Positions 46,952 to 56,825 are shown, numbered from the stretch's first letter. The stretch is 64,000 nt of DNA from Croceibacterium salegens (GCF_009827435.1 NZ_WTYM01000033.1:302165-366164), one strand, 5' to 3'. Notes: generated by a model not told the origin, from the sequence alone. Numbers and translations are program-made.

Positions 46952-48492
46952 ACGAGAATGGAACCGCGACCCCGGCACCTTCGGCCGAGGAGAGCAGCGA
47001 CATAGCCGCGCTGGCGAAAGGCGGGCAGCAAAACGTCCTTGGCTTCCTGATGCGGCTGGCCGCTCGACTGCCGTTCCTGTTCATCGCCGGCCGCCTCTAT
47101 GGCGCCGACGCGCTTGGCCGCTTCGCTTCTGCGTTAGTGGTGGTCGAGCTGGTCGCGCTGATCTGCTCGATCGGTGAGAAGCGCGGCCTTGCACAGCGGC
47201 TGTCGGAGGGCGACGAGGACCAGGCCCACCTCGTCTATGACGGAATGCTGGTGGCACTGCTGCTGGCCTCGCTGGCCGGCCTCGTCCTTTACCTGGTTCC
47301 GGCGCCGCTGTTCCCGAGCGGCGAATTCAAGACGCTCGACAGGCTGATCGTCATCGCCATTCCCGGTTACGCGCTGACCGAGATCGTGCTCGCCGCACAG
47401 GCCTATCGCTACGACATCGCCACGACCGTGCGCGCGCGCGCACTGGTCGAGCCGTGGACCATCTCGATCCTCGCCGGCGTGCTGTGGCTCTTCGCACCGC
47501 TGCGCGAGGCGGGACTGTCGCTCGCTTATCTCGCTTCGATCTACGCCGGGCTATTGACGGCGCTCTGGACCTTCCTGCGCAGTTACGGCCTGCCACAAGG
47601 CTGGGTGCCGAGCCCGAACCGGATGATGCGGATGACATGGCGGGCGCTGCCGCTGGCGATGGCCGACGCCATCGAATGGGGCACGCGGCGGGTCGACATC
47701 TTCATCCTCGGCCTGTTCGCCGCGCCCTCGGCGGTCGGCGTCTATTATGTGGCGCAGCAGGTGGCGAGCCTGCCGCAGAAGCTCAAGACCAGCTTCGAGC
47801 CGATCCTCGGCCCGGTCATAACCCGCGCACTCAAGGACAAGGATTATGCCGCGATCGCCCGGCAGGTCTGCCAGGTCGGCTTTTGGATCACTGCGGCGCA
47901 GGCCGGAATCGCGCTGGCGCTTGGCATCCCGGGCGAGGCGATCATGGGACTGGTCGGACCGAACTTCGTCGGCGGCACCGGGGCGCTGGCCTTCCTGCTC
48001 GCCGCCGAAGTCGTCGCGGCGACCGCCGTCGTGTCGGAAGCGGCGCTGATCTACGTTGCGCGGTTCAAGAACCTGCTCGTCAGCATCGCGACCATCGGGC
48101 TGCAGGCGCTGCTAACCGTCGGCGCCATGCTCGCGGTGGACGCCTACGGGCTTTCCGACTTGTGGCGTGCTGCCGGGGCGGCGCTGTCGCTCATGCTGGC
48201 GCTGGGCGTTTCGTCGGTCGTCAAAGCCACCATGTTGTCGCGAATTCTCCAGCAAACGGTCAACAACTGGCGCTGGGCACTGGTCTGGGCGGTGGCGGCA
48301 GCCATCGCCGTCGGCGAACTGGCAATCCGGCTGCCCGAATGGGCGGAGCTGATCTTCGGGATCCCGGCGATCCTCGGCGTTTACGGTTGGATCATCTGGA
48401 AGCGCGGGTTCGGGCCTGAAGACCGGGTGCTGTTCAAGCGCCAGAAAAAGGACAGGGCCACTCCCTCGACGGCGGCACCTCCGGCGGGCTAG
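46948..48492 (+). CDS. Polysaccharide biosynthesis flippase-like membrane protein
   Basis: A 514-residue protein with twelve to fourteen hydrophobic segments, of the MOP/flippase (RfbX-like) family: LAARLPFLFIAGRLYGADAL opens helix 1-2, and EWGTRRVDIFILGLFAAPSA and VGVYYVAQQVASLPQKLK are typical. Probably it moves a lipid-linked oligosaccharide across the membrane. It starts with TTG 46948 within the gpsA stop. The C-terminus is a charged tail (KRQKKDRATPS). Substrate unknown. Confidence 0.84.
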   Translation: MNENGTATPAPSAEESSDIAALAKGGQQNVLGFLMRLAARLPFLFIAGRLYGADALGRFASALVVVELVALICSIGEKRGLAQRLSEGDEDQAHLVYDGMLVALLLASLAGLVLYLVPAPLFPSGEFKTLDRLIVIAIPGYALTEIVLAAQAYRYDIATTVRARALVEPWTISILAGVLWLFAPLREAGLSLAYLASIYAGLLTALWTFLRSYGLPQGWVPSPNRMMRMTWRALPLAMADAIEWGTRRVDIFILGLFAAPSAVGVYYVAQQVASLPQKLKTSFEPILGPVITRALKDKDYAAIARQVCQVGFWITAAQAGIALALGIPGEAIMGLVGPNFVGGTGALAFLLAAEVVAATAVVSEAALIYVARFKNLLVSIATIGLQALLTVGAMLAVDAYGLSDLWRAAGAALSLMLALGVSSVVKATMLSRILQQTVNNWRWALVWAVAAAIAVGELAIRLPEWAELIFGIPAILGVYGWIIWKRGFGPEDRVLFKRQKKDRATPSTAAPPAG

Positions 48493-48501
48493 GCTCGCCA
48501 T

Positions 48502-49248
48502 GTGCCTAGCTTCGAACACCCCCGCATTGCCGTGCTGATCGGCGCGCTCGCCGTGTTCTTCCTCGCCATCATAGCCGCTCGAACCACCGGCCCGGGCATC
48601 GTTTCCAGACTGGAAGCGGCGACCGATGCGGCAATCGCCAGGAATGGCGGAAGGCCCGTCGAAGCCACCTTCGTCGCTCCCGACGGGTCGCTGAGCCGCA
48701 ACCCGCTGTTGAGCGGCGGCGAAGGTCTAAACGAGGCAGTACGCGACAAGGTGGCCAAGGCCGTCTCTGCGGTCCCCGGAGTCGGCGGGGTGCGCTGGGC
48801 CGACGGCACCGCGCTTGCCGAATCGTCGGCCGTTGTGCCGACCCAACTGCATTGCCAGGACGACGTCGAGGCCTTGCTCAATGCGCGAACCATCCGCTTC
48901 GAGGAAAGCTCGACGCGAATCGACGCCGCCAGCCGGGAACTGGTCGACGAAGTCGCCACCGCGCTGCGCCCGTGCCTCGGCAGCATTATCGCGATCACCG
49001 GGCACACCGACTCCTCGGGACCTGAACCGGGCAACATTACTCTGTCGCGCGAGCGCGCCGAAGCCGTTCGCGATGCCCTGATCTCGCGCGGCATCCCGGC
49101 GGACGGCCTGCGAGTGCGCGGGATGGGCTCGCGCAACCCGGTCGAAGGACTTGCCCCGACCGACCCGGCCAACCGCCGGATCGAGTTTTCGGTCATTGCG
49201 ACGGTGCCGATCAAACCGACCCCGGTCGACACGCCCGGACCGAGGTAG
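48502..49248 (+). CDS. OmpA-family envelope protein
   Basis: A 248-residue protein with an N-terminal membrane anchor (IAVLIGALAVFFLAIIAA), a linker with a BON-like stretch (LNEAVRDKVAKAVSAVPGVG) and a C-terminal OmpA-like domain (TIRFEESSTRIDAASRELVD, ITGHTDSSGPEPGN, LSRERAEAVRDALISRGIP, NRRIEFSV) that binds peptidoglycan. It starts with GTG 48502, nine bases after the flippase stop, and so may share its transcript. Confidence 0.88.
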   Translation: MPSFEHPRIAVLIGALAVFFLAIIAARTTGPGIVSRLEAATDAAIARNGGRPVEATFVAPDGSLSRNPLLSGGEGLNEAVRDKVAKAVSAVPGVGGVRWADGTALAESSAVVPTQLHCQDDVEALLNARTIRFEESSTRIDAASRELVDEVATALRPCLGSIIAITGHTDSSGPEPGNITLSRERAEAVRDALISRGIPADGLRVRGMGSRNPVEGLAPTDPANRRIEFSVIATVPIKPTPVDTPGPR

Positions 49249-49304
49249 GCCTTGCGCCGGACTTGTCAGGGCATAGAAGGCAGCGCACGATTGGAGGCCT
49301 CATA

Positions 49305-49424
49305 GTGCCGATCTGGCTCGAACTGCTGGTCCTTATGATGATCGCCTACGCGGTCGGGCTCGGGCTGGGCTGGCTGATTTGGGGCCACGACGCGCGAACA
49401 TCGGGACATGGCGACAATGGTTGA
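49305..49424 (+). CDS. Small membrane protein, 39 residues
   Basis: A 39-residue frame starting at GTG 49305 with GGAGG seven bases upstream. It encodes VPIWLELLVLMMIAYAVGLG followed by LGWLIWGHDARTSGHGDNG: one long membrane helix and a polar tail. It overlaps the next gene by 17 bases. Small size has probably hidden it from automatic calls. Function unknown; its coupling suggests a complex with the helix-hairpin-helix protein. Confidence 0.7.
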   Translation: MPIWLELLVLMMIAYAVGLGLGWLIWGHDARTSGHGDNG

Positions 49425-49950
49425 ACTGCTGAGCGAAAACGTACTCTTCATCATCATCGCGCTAGTGATCGGGGTGGTCGTGGCGTGGTGGATTTTTTCC
49501 GCCAGCCGAAAGACGACAATCGAGCGCGAGGCTGCTCCCGGCGATGGACTCGCCACCGGCGCGAAGCGCAACCAGGCGCTGATCGACGCCGCCCCCGCCG
49601 CGTCTCCGACCATAGATATCCCGCCGCCGACCCCCGAGGGGCTGGCCGGCATCGGCACCGTCGTCGCCGCCGAAGCGGAGCCGGTTCACATGGCCCCACC
49701 GCCTCCTCTAGCGGGTGACGATCTGAAGAAAATCAAGGGACTGGGGCCCAAGGTTGAGAAGCTTCTGCACGAGATGGGAGTGACCTCGTTCGCGCAGATC
49801 GCCGCGTGGGACGATGCCGAGGTTGCGCGGATCGACGCCGCGCTCGGAGCTTTTGCCGGTCGTATCGTGCGCGACGACTGGCGCACCCAGGCACGCTTGC
49901 TCGCTGCCGGCGATAGTGCCGGGTACGAGGACAAGTTCGGCAAGCTCTAG
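49408..49950 (+). CDS. Membrane-anchored helix-hairpin-helix protein
   Basis: A 180-residue protein: an N-terminal membrane helix (VLFIIIALVIGVVVAWWIF), an Ala/Pro-rich linker and a C-terminal helix-hairpin-helix domain (DDLKKIKGLGPKVEKLLHEM, GVTSFAQIAAWDDAEVARI). Similar domains occur fused to ribosomal L21 or to NADH dehydrogenase subunit E in alphaproteobacteria and may bind nucleic acid or another protein. ATG 49408 lies inside the small membrane gene. Confidence 0.82.
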   Translation: MATMVELLSENVLFIIIALVIGVVVAWWIFSASRKTTIEREAAPGDGLATGAKRNQALIDAAPAASPTIDIPPPTPEGLAGIGTVVAAEAEPVHMAPPPPLAGDDLKKIKGLGPKVEKLLHEMGVTSFAQIAAWDDAEVARIDAALGAFAGRIVRDDWRTQARLLAAGDSAGYEDKFGKL

Positions 49951-50058
49951 CAAAGAGACCGGGTCCCTGCGGGGGAGGCCGGGAACCGAATGGGCGCAAG
50001 GCCATTGGATACGCGCCACGTTCATTCAGGGAGAATGTTAGAAACAGGGTATTGCAGT

Positions 50059-50436
50059 ATGACGAATTGCGATCGACCGACTGTCCTTGTGGTGGAGGAC
50101 GAATTCATCGTTGCTCTCGACGTTAGCGAGACGGTGCGCGATCTCGGCTTTGCCGTTGACGGGCCCTATGCGCGAACCGCGCATGCTCTGGCCGCGGTCG
50201 ACAAGGCTCTCCCATCCCTCGCCATCCTCGACGTGAACACAGCCGACGGCGAAGTGTATCCGCTCGCCGACAGGCTGAGCGGCGCCGGCATTCCGATTAT
50301 CTTCCATTCCGGTCATATCTCGGCCGAGGAGATCGCCGAGCGCTATCCCGCGGCCGGTGCCTGCATCAAGCCTTGCCCGCCGGGAAATCTCGTGACGATG
50401 ATCGACACCGTCAGGAGCAAGGCGCACGCGGCCTGA
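50059..50436 (+). CDS. Single-domain response regulator
   Basis: A 125-residue receiver domain alone: acidic pocket in VLVVEDEFIVALDVSE, phosphoacceptor Asp in LAILDVNTADGEVYPL, switch Thr/Ser in IIFHSGHIS and Lys in GACIKPCPPGNLV. Such stand-alone receivers in sphingomonads pass phosphate between HWE/HisKA2-type kinases, for example in the general stress response. The kinase is not in this window. ATG 50059 was chosen; an ATG at 50035 is also open. Confidence 0.9.
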   Translation: MTNCDRPTVLVVEDEFIVALDVSETVRDLGFAVDGPYARTAHALAAVDKALPSLAILDVNTADGEVYPLADRLSGAGIPIIFHSGHISAEEIAERYPAAGACIKPCPPGNLVTMIDTVRSKAHAA

Positions 50437-50509
50437 AGACCAGCTTTCGAGCACGATTGGCATTGCATCCCGGGATCGCTAGGGGCGGTTTCAAAGGAGA
50501 CTACCTGCA

Positions 50510-51694
50510 ATGGCCGACATGGTGCCCTTCGATTGGGCCGATCCGTTCAACCTCGATGACCAGCTGTCCGAAGAGGAGCGCATGGTGCGCGACGCCGCGA
50601 AAGGATTTGCGCAAGGAACTCTGCAGCCGCGGGTGATCGCGGCATTCGCAGACGAAATCGACGCGCCGGAGCTGTTCCCGCTCATGGGCGAGGCCGGCCT
50701 GCTTGGCGTCACCATTCCAGAGGAATTCGGCGGCGCCGGGGCGAGCTATGTCGCATACGGGCTCGTCGCGCGCGAGATTGAGCGAGTCGATTCCGGTTAC
50801 CGCTCGATGGCCTCGGTGCAGTCGAGCCTCGTGATGTACCCGATCCACGCCTACGGCTCGGACGAGCAGCGAGCAAAGTACCTGCCCGGCCTCGCCAGCG
50901 GCAAGCTGATCGGCTGCTTCGGCCTTACCGAACCCGATGCCGGTTCCGACCCCGCCGGGATGCGCACCGTTGCGAAGCAAGACGGCGACGGATACCGCCT
51001 GTCGGGCTCAAAGACCTGGATAAGCAATAGTCCCTTCGCCGACGTTTTCGTCGTCTGGGCCAAGTCCGAAGCCCACGGCGGCAAGGTACGCGGGTTCGTG
51101 CTCGAAAAGGGCATGGCCGGGCTCTCCGCGCCCAAAATCGAGGGCAAGCTGTCTCTGCGCGCGTCGACCACCGGCATGATCATGATGGACGACGTAAAGC
51201 TCGGCGCCGATGCCCTGTTGCCCAATGTCGAGGGCATCAAGGGCCCCTTCGGCTGCCTCAACCGCGCACGCTACGGCATTAGCTGGGGCAGCATGGGCGC
51301 GGCCGAGTTCTGCTATGCCGCCGCCCGCCAGTACGGGCTCGACCGCAAGCAGTTCGGGAAGCCGCTCGCCGCCACCCAGCTGTTCCAGAAGAAGCTCGCC
51401 GACATGGCGACCGAGATCTCGCTCGGCCTTCAGGCGAGCTTGCGTGTCGGTCGGCTGATGGACGAGCACCGCTTTGCTCCCGAAATGATCAGCGTGGTCA
51501 AGCGCAACAATGTCGGCAAGGCGCTCGAGATCGCCCGCGCCGCGCGCGACATGCACGGCGGCAACGGCATCTCCGAGGAATACCAGGTCATCCGTCACAT
51601 GCTGAACCTCGAGACAGTCAACACCTACGAGGGCACGCACGACGTCCATGCGCTGATCCTCGGGCGCGGGATTACGGGCATCCCCGCATTCTGA
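50510..51694 (+). CDS. gcdH: Glutaryl-CoA dehydrogenase
   Basis: An FAD enzyme that oxidises and decarboxylates glutaryl-CoA to crotonyl-CoA in lysine and tryptophan breakdown. The 394-residue protein has the GCDH-specific [15 protein letters not shown] with the substrate-binding Arg, [13 protein letters not shown], and the catalytic Glu in [21 protein letters not shown] precedes ATG 50510. Other acyl-CoA dehydrogenases lack the Arg motif. Confidence 0.94.
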   Translation: MADMVPFDWADPFNLDDQLSEEERMVRDAAKGFAQGTLQPRVIAAFADEIDAPELFPLMGEAGLLGVTIPEEFGGAGASYVAYGLVAREIERVDSGYRSMASVQSSLVMYPIHAYGSDEQRAKYLPGLASGKLIGCFGLTEPDAGSDPAGMRTVAKQDGDGYRLSGSKTWISNSPFADVFVVWAKSEAHGGKVRGFVLEKGMAGLSAPKIEGKLSLRASTTGMIMMDDVKLGADALLPNVEGIKGPFGCLNRARYGISWGSMGAAEFCYAAARQYGLDRKQFGKPLAATQLFQKKLADMATEISLGLQASLRVGRLMDEHRFAPEMISVVKRNNVGKALEIARAARDMHGGNGISEEYQVIRHMLNLETVNTYEGTHDVHALILGRGITGIPAF

Positions 51695-51777
51695 CCTTGC
51701 TCACAACATCAGTGCAGACTTGACCCGACTCCCCGGGATATGACACTGTGTTGCCTTGGTAATACAGTGGGAGGCGA

Positions 51778-52905
51778 ATGGTGTTCCGCCGTACAGAGCG
51801 CGGTGCAAGTGAGGGGCCGACGCTGGCCGGTGTGGCCGATGCCTGGGCCAATGCCTTTCACCAGAGCCAGACGGTGCCTGCACTCGCCTGCGCGGTCGCG
51901 ACCACCGGCGGCCTCCAGTGGTCCACCGCCCTCGGCACCGCCGATCTCGAACTCGGCATTCTCGCCCAGCCCGAGCACAGCTTCCGCATCGGTTCGGTCA
52001 GCAAAGCCATAACCGCGGTCGCCGCCGCGAGGCTCGTTTCGCAGGGCCTGCTCGAACTCGAAACGCCGATTTCCTACTGGCTGCCCGACCTGCCACCGCA
52101 TCACCGCGAGACGACATTGCTGCAACTGCTGACGCACCGCGGCGGCGTGCGGCATTACCTCCCGAAAGATCTCGATCCGAACCAGCCCGGCGGCTCGATA
52201 TTCGCTCGACCGCGCTGGGACAACGCCGCCATCCTTGCCGCCTTCATCGACGACGACCTCGTCGGCCCGATCGGCAAGGATGTCAGCTATTCGTCGTGGG
52301 GTTACACCCTCGCCTCGCTCGTCATGGAAAAGGCTGCAAACCAGCCGTTCACCGACCTCATCGAAAGCGAAGTCGGCATGCGTTTTGCCCTGCCTTCGCT
52401 CAAGCCAGATCGTCCCGACCTGGTCGTGCCGGGAAGGATGCGCGGTTATGTCGGCGCGCAGGAACGTCGCATGTTGCAGGCGCAGTTCCCGGATGCCGGC
52501 TTTGCCGACATCGAGGGCGACTGGGCCAATGCCCCGGCGGTCAACCCGGCTTTCTGCTGGGCCGGGGCCGGACTGCTGATGAACATGCCGGACCTTGCGC
52601 GTTTCGGCGCTGCGCTGATCGACGGGCCTGACAGTCGCATCACACCGGCCGAGCGGGAGTTGCTGTTCACCCCGCTGACCGAAAAGTGCGACAACAGCCC
52701 GCCGCTCGGCCTTGGCTGGCGGGTCGATGAGGATGGCGCCGGCCGCCTGCGCTGGCATCATGCCGGGGCTACACAGGGCGGGCGTGCCTCGCTCGTTGTC
52801 TACCCCGGGCTGGCGCTGTCGATCGCGATGGCGGGCAATTGCATGATCAGCCCCGGTGACGTGCTCGGACCGAGCGCCGAGTTGACCGACATTTTCGCCG
52901 TATAA
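51778..52905 (+). CDS. Serine beta-lactamase-like hydrolase
   Basis: A 375-residue class C beta-lactamase-related protein (EstB/PBP4* type). The nucleophile and lysine lie in GSVSKAIT (SxxK), the tyrosine in DVSYSSWGYTLASLV, and the third motif near RWHHAGATQGGRAS. There is no clear signal peptide. Members are esterases or peptidases rather than resistance enzymes. GGGAGG stands directly before the ATG at 51778. Confidence 0.85.
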   Translation: MVFRRTERGASEGPTLAGVADAWANAFHQSQTVPALACAVATTGGLQWSTALGTADLELGILAQPEHSFRIGSVSKAITAVAAARLVSQGLLELETPISYWLPDLPPHHRETTLLQLLTHRGGVRHYLPKDLDPNQPGGSIFARPRWDNAAILAAFIDDDLVGPIGKDVSYSSWGYTLASLVMEKAANQPFTDLIESEVGMRFALPSLKPDRPDLVVPGRMRGYVGAQERRMLQAQFPDAGFADIEGDWANAPAVNPAFCWAGAGLLMNMPDLARFGAALIDGPDSRITPAERELLFTPLTEKCDNSPPLGLGWRVDEDGAGRLRWHHAGATQGGRASLVVYPGLALSIAMAGNCMISPGDVLGPSAELTDIFAV

Positions 52906-52952
52906 GACGCTTCGCCCAGGCCCCGTACTCGCGCCGTTCATCCACGTAATGT

Positions 52953-53714
52953 ATGGGCGGCGGCGTGCTGCCGGACCGGATCGCCTCCATCCTCCAAACC
53001 GACCGCGGGCGTCGCATTGCCGGCGTCACCGTAACGCTTGCACTCGAAGCAGTGCTGCTGCTGGCACTGCTGACGCTGGGCTCCGGAATCACCAAGAAGA
53101 CCGTTCCCTTCGCCGATATCGTCTCGTTCGACGCCAGGGACTACAGCCAGCCGTCACCCGATCCCGAGCCCAAGCCGCGCCCGGCGACGCAGCCGCGCAT
53201 CGAGCCGCAACGGATCGTACCGCCGGCACCGCAGCCGAGCCCTCCGCCCGCCGCGGTGATCCCAGTTGCGCCGACCCCGGCGCCGATCGTCCAGCCACAA
53301 CAGCCGGTTAGCCCGCGCCCGATCACCGCCCCTCCGCCGGGTGCCAAGGTCTACGGCCCAGCCGCCCCGAGCCGGCAGGCTGATTCGCAGCGCGTCGGCA
53401 CTGCACCGAACGGCCAGCCGCTCTATGCGGCGAGCTGGTATCGCCGTCCGACCGACAAGGAGCTGCTCGGCTACCTCTCGACCGCGACGGCTGGATACGC
53501 GGTCATCTCGTGCCGCACGGTGCCCGATTTCAGGGTCGAGGACTGCGTGCTCGAAACAGAATCGCCCAAGGGCTCAGGCATGGGTCGCGCGGTGCTCTCG
53601 GCAGCATGGCAATTCCGCGTCCGGCCGCCGATGATAGGCGGTCAGTATCAGGTCGGCGACTGGGTGCGGATCATGATCTCCTACGACATCCGCGAAAACC
53701 GCTTCAAATACTGA
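52953..53714 (+). CDS. TonB-like proline-rich periplasmic protein
   Basis: A 253-residue protein with one membrane anchor (VTVTLALEAVLLLALLTL), a proline-rich linker (about 60-140, PSPDPEPKPRPATQPRIEP) and a C-terminal domain with TAGYAVISCRTVPDFRVEDC and AWQFRVRPPMIGG. The layout is that of TonB, which transmits energy to outer-membrane receptors; here the C-terminal YP/cysteine pattern matches sphingomonad TonB-like proteins. No exbB or exbD gene is nearby. Start ATG 52953. Confidence 0.74.
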   Translation: MGGGVLPDRIASILQTDRGRRIAGVTVTLALEAVLLLALLTLGSGITKKTVPFADIVSFDARDYSQPSPDPEPKPRPATQPRIEPQRIVPPAPQPSPPPAAVIPVAPTPAPIVQPQQPVSPRPITAPPPGAKVYGPAAPSRQADSQRVGTAPNGQPLYAASWYRRPTDKELLGYLSTATAGYAVISCRTVPDFRVEDCVLETESPKGSGMGRAVLSAAWQFRVRPPMIGGQYQVGDWVRIMISYDIRENRFKY

Positions 53715-53717
53715 CCC

Positions 53718-54674
53718 TCATTCTCCCGAAGCGCTGGTGACTTTTCCGAAGATCGCATCGAGCCGTTCGAGCAATTCGGCCGGTAGAGGCGGTGCCAGGA
53801 TCGATGCGATGTTCTCCTCGAGATGCGCCGCGTCGCCCGTCCCGGTCAGAACGACATGCGCGCCGGGCTCGTGGCGGCAAAAGCGATAGGCCGCCTCGAC
53901 CTGCGATTTCACATCAGGTGTAGCACGGAGGAAATCGAGCGGGTCCGCCGAGTTGACAGATGCTGAATCGATCTCGCCCCGTCCGATGAGTTCCGCCACC
54001 GCTTCTGCGGCATTGGCCACCGAGTTCAGGCCGCGCCGAACAGCGAACATGATCAGCGTGCCGACATCGTGGGCCATGGTCAGCGGGAAGAGCGTCTCGC
54101 GCGCGCCGGGGTTGAGCATGTTGAATCCGGCCATGACGACGTCGAAATCACCCGTCGGCACCGCCTGTTGCAGCATGTCGTGGGAGGTGTCGACACGGAA
54201 GGCTTCGGTGATGCCGATGAAGCGGATCTTGCCCGATTCCTGATGGCGGCGCAGTTCGGGCAGGATGACCTCGCGGGCATAGGGTAGCTGCGCCGAGGAG
54301 ACGCCGTGCAAGTGGAATAGGTCGACGTAGTCCGTGCCAAGCTTGCGCAGGCTTTCTTCGAGGCTGGCGGTGAACTCGTCAGGCGTCAAGTTCTCCGGAT
54401 CGGTCTGCGACAGGCTCTTGCCGACCCACGACTTGGTCGAGATGAACAGGCTGCTTCGGTCGTGCCCGGCAATGCCAAGGCCGACCGCCTCTTCCGTCCC
54501 GTAGGTATGCGCGGTGTCGATGAAAGTCACACCGAGGTCGATGGCCCGGCGCACGATCTCTGCGGCCTGCGCACTACTCGCCCCGCGCGCCATGCCGAGC
54601 CGGCTGTGCCCGCCACAGCCGAGACCGACGACAGAAACCTGCGCATCGGTTCGGCCAAGGCGGACGGTCTGCAT
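53718..54674 (-). CDS. Aldo/keto reductase
   Basis: A 318-residue AKR of the bacterial YdhF/L-glyceraldehyde-reductase-like type: TVRLGRTDAQVSVVGLGCGG, FIDTAHTYGTEEAVG (Asp, Tyr), STKSWVGKS (Lys) and DYVDLFHLHGVSS (His). Its gene is 11 bases after the ferA stop on the same strand, so it may be the last gene of the ferB-ferA operon; vanillin reduction to vanillyl alcohol would be one plausible role, as an inference. Confidence 0.87.
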   Translation of the reverse strand: MQTVRLGRTDAQVSVVGLGCGGHSRLGMARGASSAQAAEIVRRAIDLGVTFIDTAHTYGTEEAVGLGIAGHDRSSLFISTKSWVGKSLSQTDPENLTPDEFTASLEESLRKLGTDYVDLFHLHGVSSAQLPYAREVILPELRRHQESGKIRFIGITEAFRVDTSHDMLQQAVPTGDFDVVMAGFNMLNPGARETLFPLTMAHDVGTLIMFAVRRGLNSVANAAEAVAELIGRGEIDSASVNSADPLDFLRATPDVKSQVEAAYRFCRHEPGAHVVLTGTGDAAHLEENIASILAPPLPAELLERLDAIFGKVTSASGE

Positions 54675-54685
54675 CGGCTAGCGCG

Positions 54686-56806
54686 TCACTCCACCAGCAT
54701 CAGCGCATCGAGCGCAGCAACGCCTTCACCCTTAGGATGGATGATGACCGGGTTGAGGTCGATCTCTCGGATGCGGGGGTTGCCCGTCATGACGCGGCCG
54801 ATCTGCACGATAAGCTCCGCCAGGGCATCGACGTCAAGCGCCGGTGCCCCGCGCCAGCCCTTGAGGATCGGTGCCTGCTTGAGTTCGAGCAACCCGGCCT
54901 TGACCTGCTCGACACCAAGGTCGGGGGTGAACAGCTTCACATCCTTGAGGATCTCCGCGGTCACGCCGCCGAAGCCAGCGAGCACGACGGGCCCCCATTC
55001 GGGATCGGACTTGGCACCGACGATCATCTCGGTGCCCATCTTGCCCATCTTTTCGATCAGCACACCGTCGAGCTGGATGCTGGCGTCGTAGTTCGCGACA
55101 TTGGCGTACATCGTGCCGAACGCGGCGCGCACGTCGTCGGCGGTCTTGAGGTTGAGGATCACCCCGCCCGCATCGGACTTGTGGCCGAGCGCGGCCGCTT
55201 GCGCCTTCATGACCACCGGGAAACCGATCGCTTCGGCAGCGGCGGCAGCCTCGTCGGCAGTCGCGGCGAACTGGCTTTCCGGGAACGCGATGCCGAGCGG
55301 CTTGAGCAGGGCCTTGGCCTTGTATTCGGGCACCACGCCGGCGACCGTGTCCAGCCCGTCGATGACCAGCGGCGCACCCGACCGGTCGGTCAGGTCGCGC
55401 TTGGCGAGATCGGCGAGGCGGGCGATCGCGCGATAGGCGCGCTCGGTGCTCGGGAACCACGGAATGCCGACTTCGTGCAGGCCCTCGATATATTCCTTGG
55501 GCACCCGCGCGCCCTCGTCGACGCCTGCAAAGACCAGCGGCTTGGGGAAGGTTCCGCTCTCGAGCACCTTGATGATCGCGGGGAACTTGATCTTGCTGGT
55601 GATCGGGTCCGACTGGATGATCGAGGCAACGACCGAACCGACCCGCTCGTCCTCGAGCAGCGCGGTCAACACCTTGGTGTAGATTTCCGGCTCCGACAGG
55701 CCGAGCGCAGTGATGTCGGTCGGGTTCGAGACGGGGACGAAATCGGGCAGGATGGCGCGAAGCTCGGGGCTGTTGTCGTCATCCATGTGCAGCAGGTCGA
55801 GGCCGATGTCCTCGGCGATGTCAAAGGCGAGGCCGCGCAGTGCGCCGCTCTCGCCCAGAACGACCATGTGGGCCCCGGGCAGCGCCTTGCAGCGCAGGGC
55901 GATCTCGGTGATGTCGGCCAGTTCCTCGAGCGTGTCGGCGAAGATCACGCCTTCGCGGCCGAGCTTGGCCTTCATCAGCTGGTAGTCGCCGGCCATCGCC
56001 CCGGTGTGCGTGGCTGCCGATTCCTGCGCCTTGTTGGACTTGCCCGGGTGCAGCATGACGATGGGCTTGCCGGCTGCTCGAGCACGGCGGGCCGCGGCAA
56101 TGAAAGCCTTCGGGCGGCGCAGGCTTTCGACGTACATGGCGATGACGTGGGTGTCTTCGTCGTCGACCAGCCATTCGACGTAGTCCTCGACACCGGAGGC
56201 GGCCTCGTTGCCCGTCGATATCGAGCTTGAGACGTAGAGCCCGCGCGGATGCAGCGCGGTCGCCAGCACCGCGGCGAGAGCGCCCGACTGGCTGGCAATG
56301 CCGACAGCGCGCGTGCCCTTGGGCGGCGTCTGCATGTTGGTCTCGACGAAAGTCAGCGGGACGCGGGCGATGTAGTTGGTGCAGCCGAGGCAATTCGGGC
56401 CTTCGATGACCACGCCGTGCTCGGCGGCAATGCGCCCGAGTTCCAACTGGTCCTTCATGCCCTCCTCGCCGGCTTCGGAGAAACCTGCCGAGTAGATCAC
56501 GACCGCTCCGCAGCCCTTGGCGGCGAGGCCGCGTACGGTGTCGATCACGAAAAGCCGCGGAATGGCGAGGACGGCGCAGTCGATGCCTTCAGGCAGGTCC
56601 TCGACCGAGTGATAGACCTTGAGACCCTGCAACTCGTCGCGCTTGGGGTTGACCGGATAGATGTCGCCGTCGAACTCGTACTGCACGAGGTTGTTGAGCA
56701 GTGTTGCGCCGAGCGCGCCGTGGCGGTCCGAAGCGCCGATCACGGCGACCGACTTCGGCCGCAGCAGCCGGTCGATCTGTTCGTTGGTGAAGCGCCGATC
56801 GCCCAT
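54686..56806 (-). CDS. ferA: Feruloyl-CoA synthetase, ADP-forming acid-CoA ligase type
   Basis: A 706-residue member of the ADP-forming acetyl-CoA synthetase superfamily: CoA-binding domain (SVAVIGASDRHGALGATLL), ligase-CoA domain (GAVVIYSAGFSEAGEEG; histidine region THTGAMAGDY) and a C-terminal ATP-grasp (FPVVMKAQAAALGHKSDAGG). FerA of Sphingobium SYK-6, which activates ferulate, belongs to this superfamily and is of similar size. The assignment rests on the adjacent hydroxycinnamoyl-CoA hydratase-lyase gene. ATG 56806; GGGAGA before it. Other acids (acetate, propionate) are possible substrates. Confidence 0.8.
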   Translation of the reverse strand: MGDRRFTNEQIDRLLRPKSVAVIGASDRHGALGATLLNNLVQYEFDGDIYPVNPKRDELQGLKVYHSVEDLPEGIDCAVLAIPRLFVIDTVRGLAAKGCGAVVIYSAGFSEAGEEGMKDQLELGRIAAEHGVVIEGPNCLGCTNYIARVPLTFVETNMQTPPKGTRAVGIASQSGALAAVLATALHPRGLYVSSSISTGNEAASGVEDYVEWLVDDEDTHVIAMYVESLRRPKAFIAAARRARAAGKPIVMLHPGKSNKAQESAATHTGAMAGDYQLMKAKLGREGVIFADTLEELADITEIALRCKALPGAHMVVLGESGALRGLAFDIAEDIGLDLLHMDDDNSPELRAILPDFVPVSNPTDITALGLSEPEIYTKVLTALLEDERVGSVVASIIQSDPITSKIKFPAIIKVLESGTFPKPLVFAGVDEGARVPKEYIEGLHEVGIPWFPSTERAYRAIARLADLAKRDLTDRSGAPLVIDGLDTVAGVVPEYKAKALLKPLGIAFPESQFAATADEAAAAAEAIGFPVVMKAQAAALGHKSDAGGVILNLKTADDVRAAFGTMYANVANYDASIQLDGVLIEKMGKMGTEMIVGAKSDPEWGPVVLAGFGGVTAEILKDVKLFTPDLGVEQVKAGLLELKQAPILKGWRGAPALDVDALAELIVQIGRVMTGNPRIREIDLNPVIIHPKGEGVAALDALMLVE

Positions 56807-56825
56807 TCGTTCATCTCCCGCGAAA

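Noticed and set aside
51778..52905. Antibiotic-resistance beta-lactamase
   Set aside because: The SxxK and Tyr motifs are those of the broad EstB/PBP4*-like hydrolase group; there is no clear signal peptide and no resistance context.
52953..53714. Calling the proline-rich protein a certain TonB
   Set aside because: Layout fits, but no exbB/exbD nearby and the C-terminal domain is divergent, so only a TonB-like label is given.
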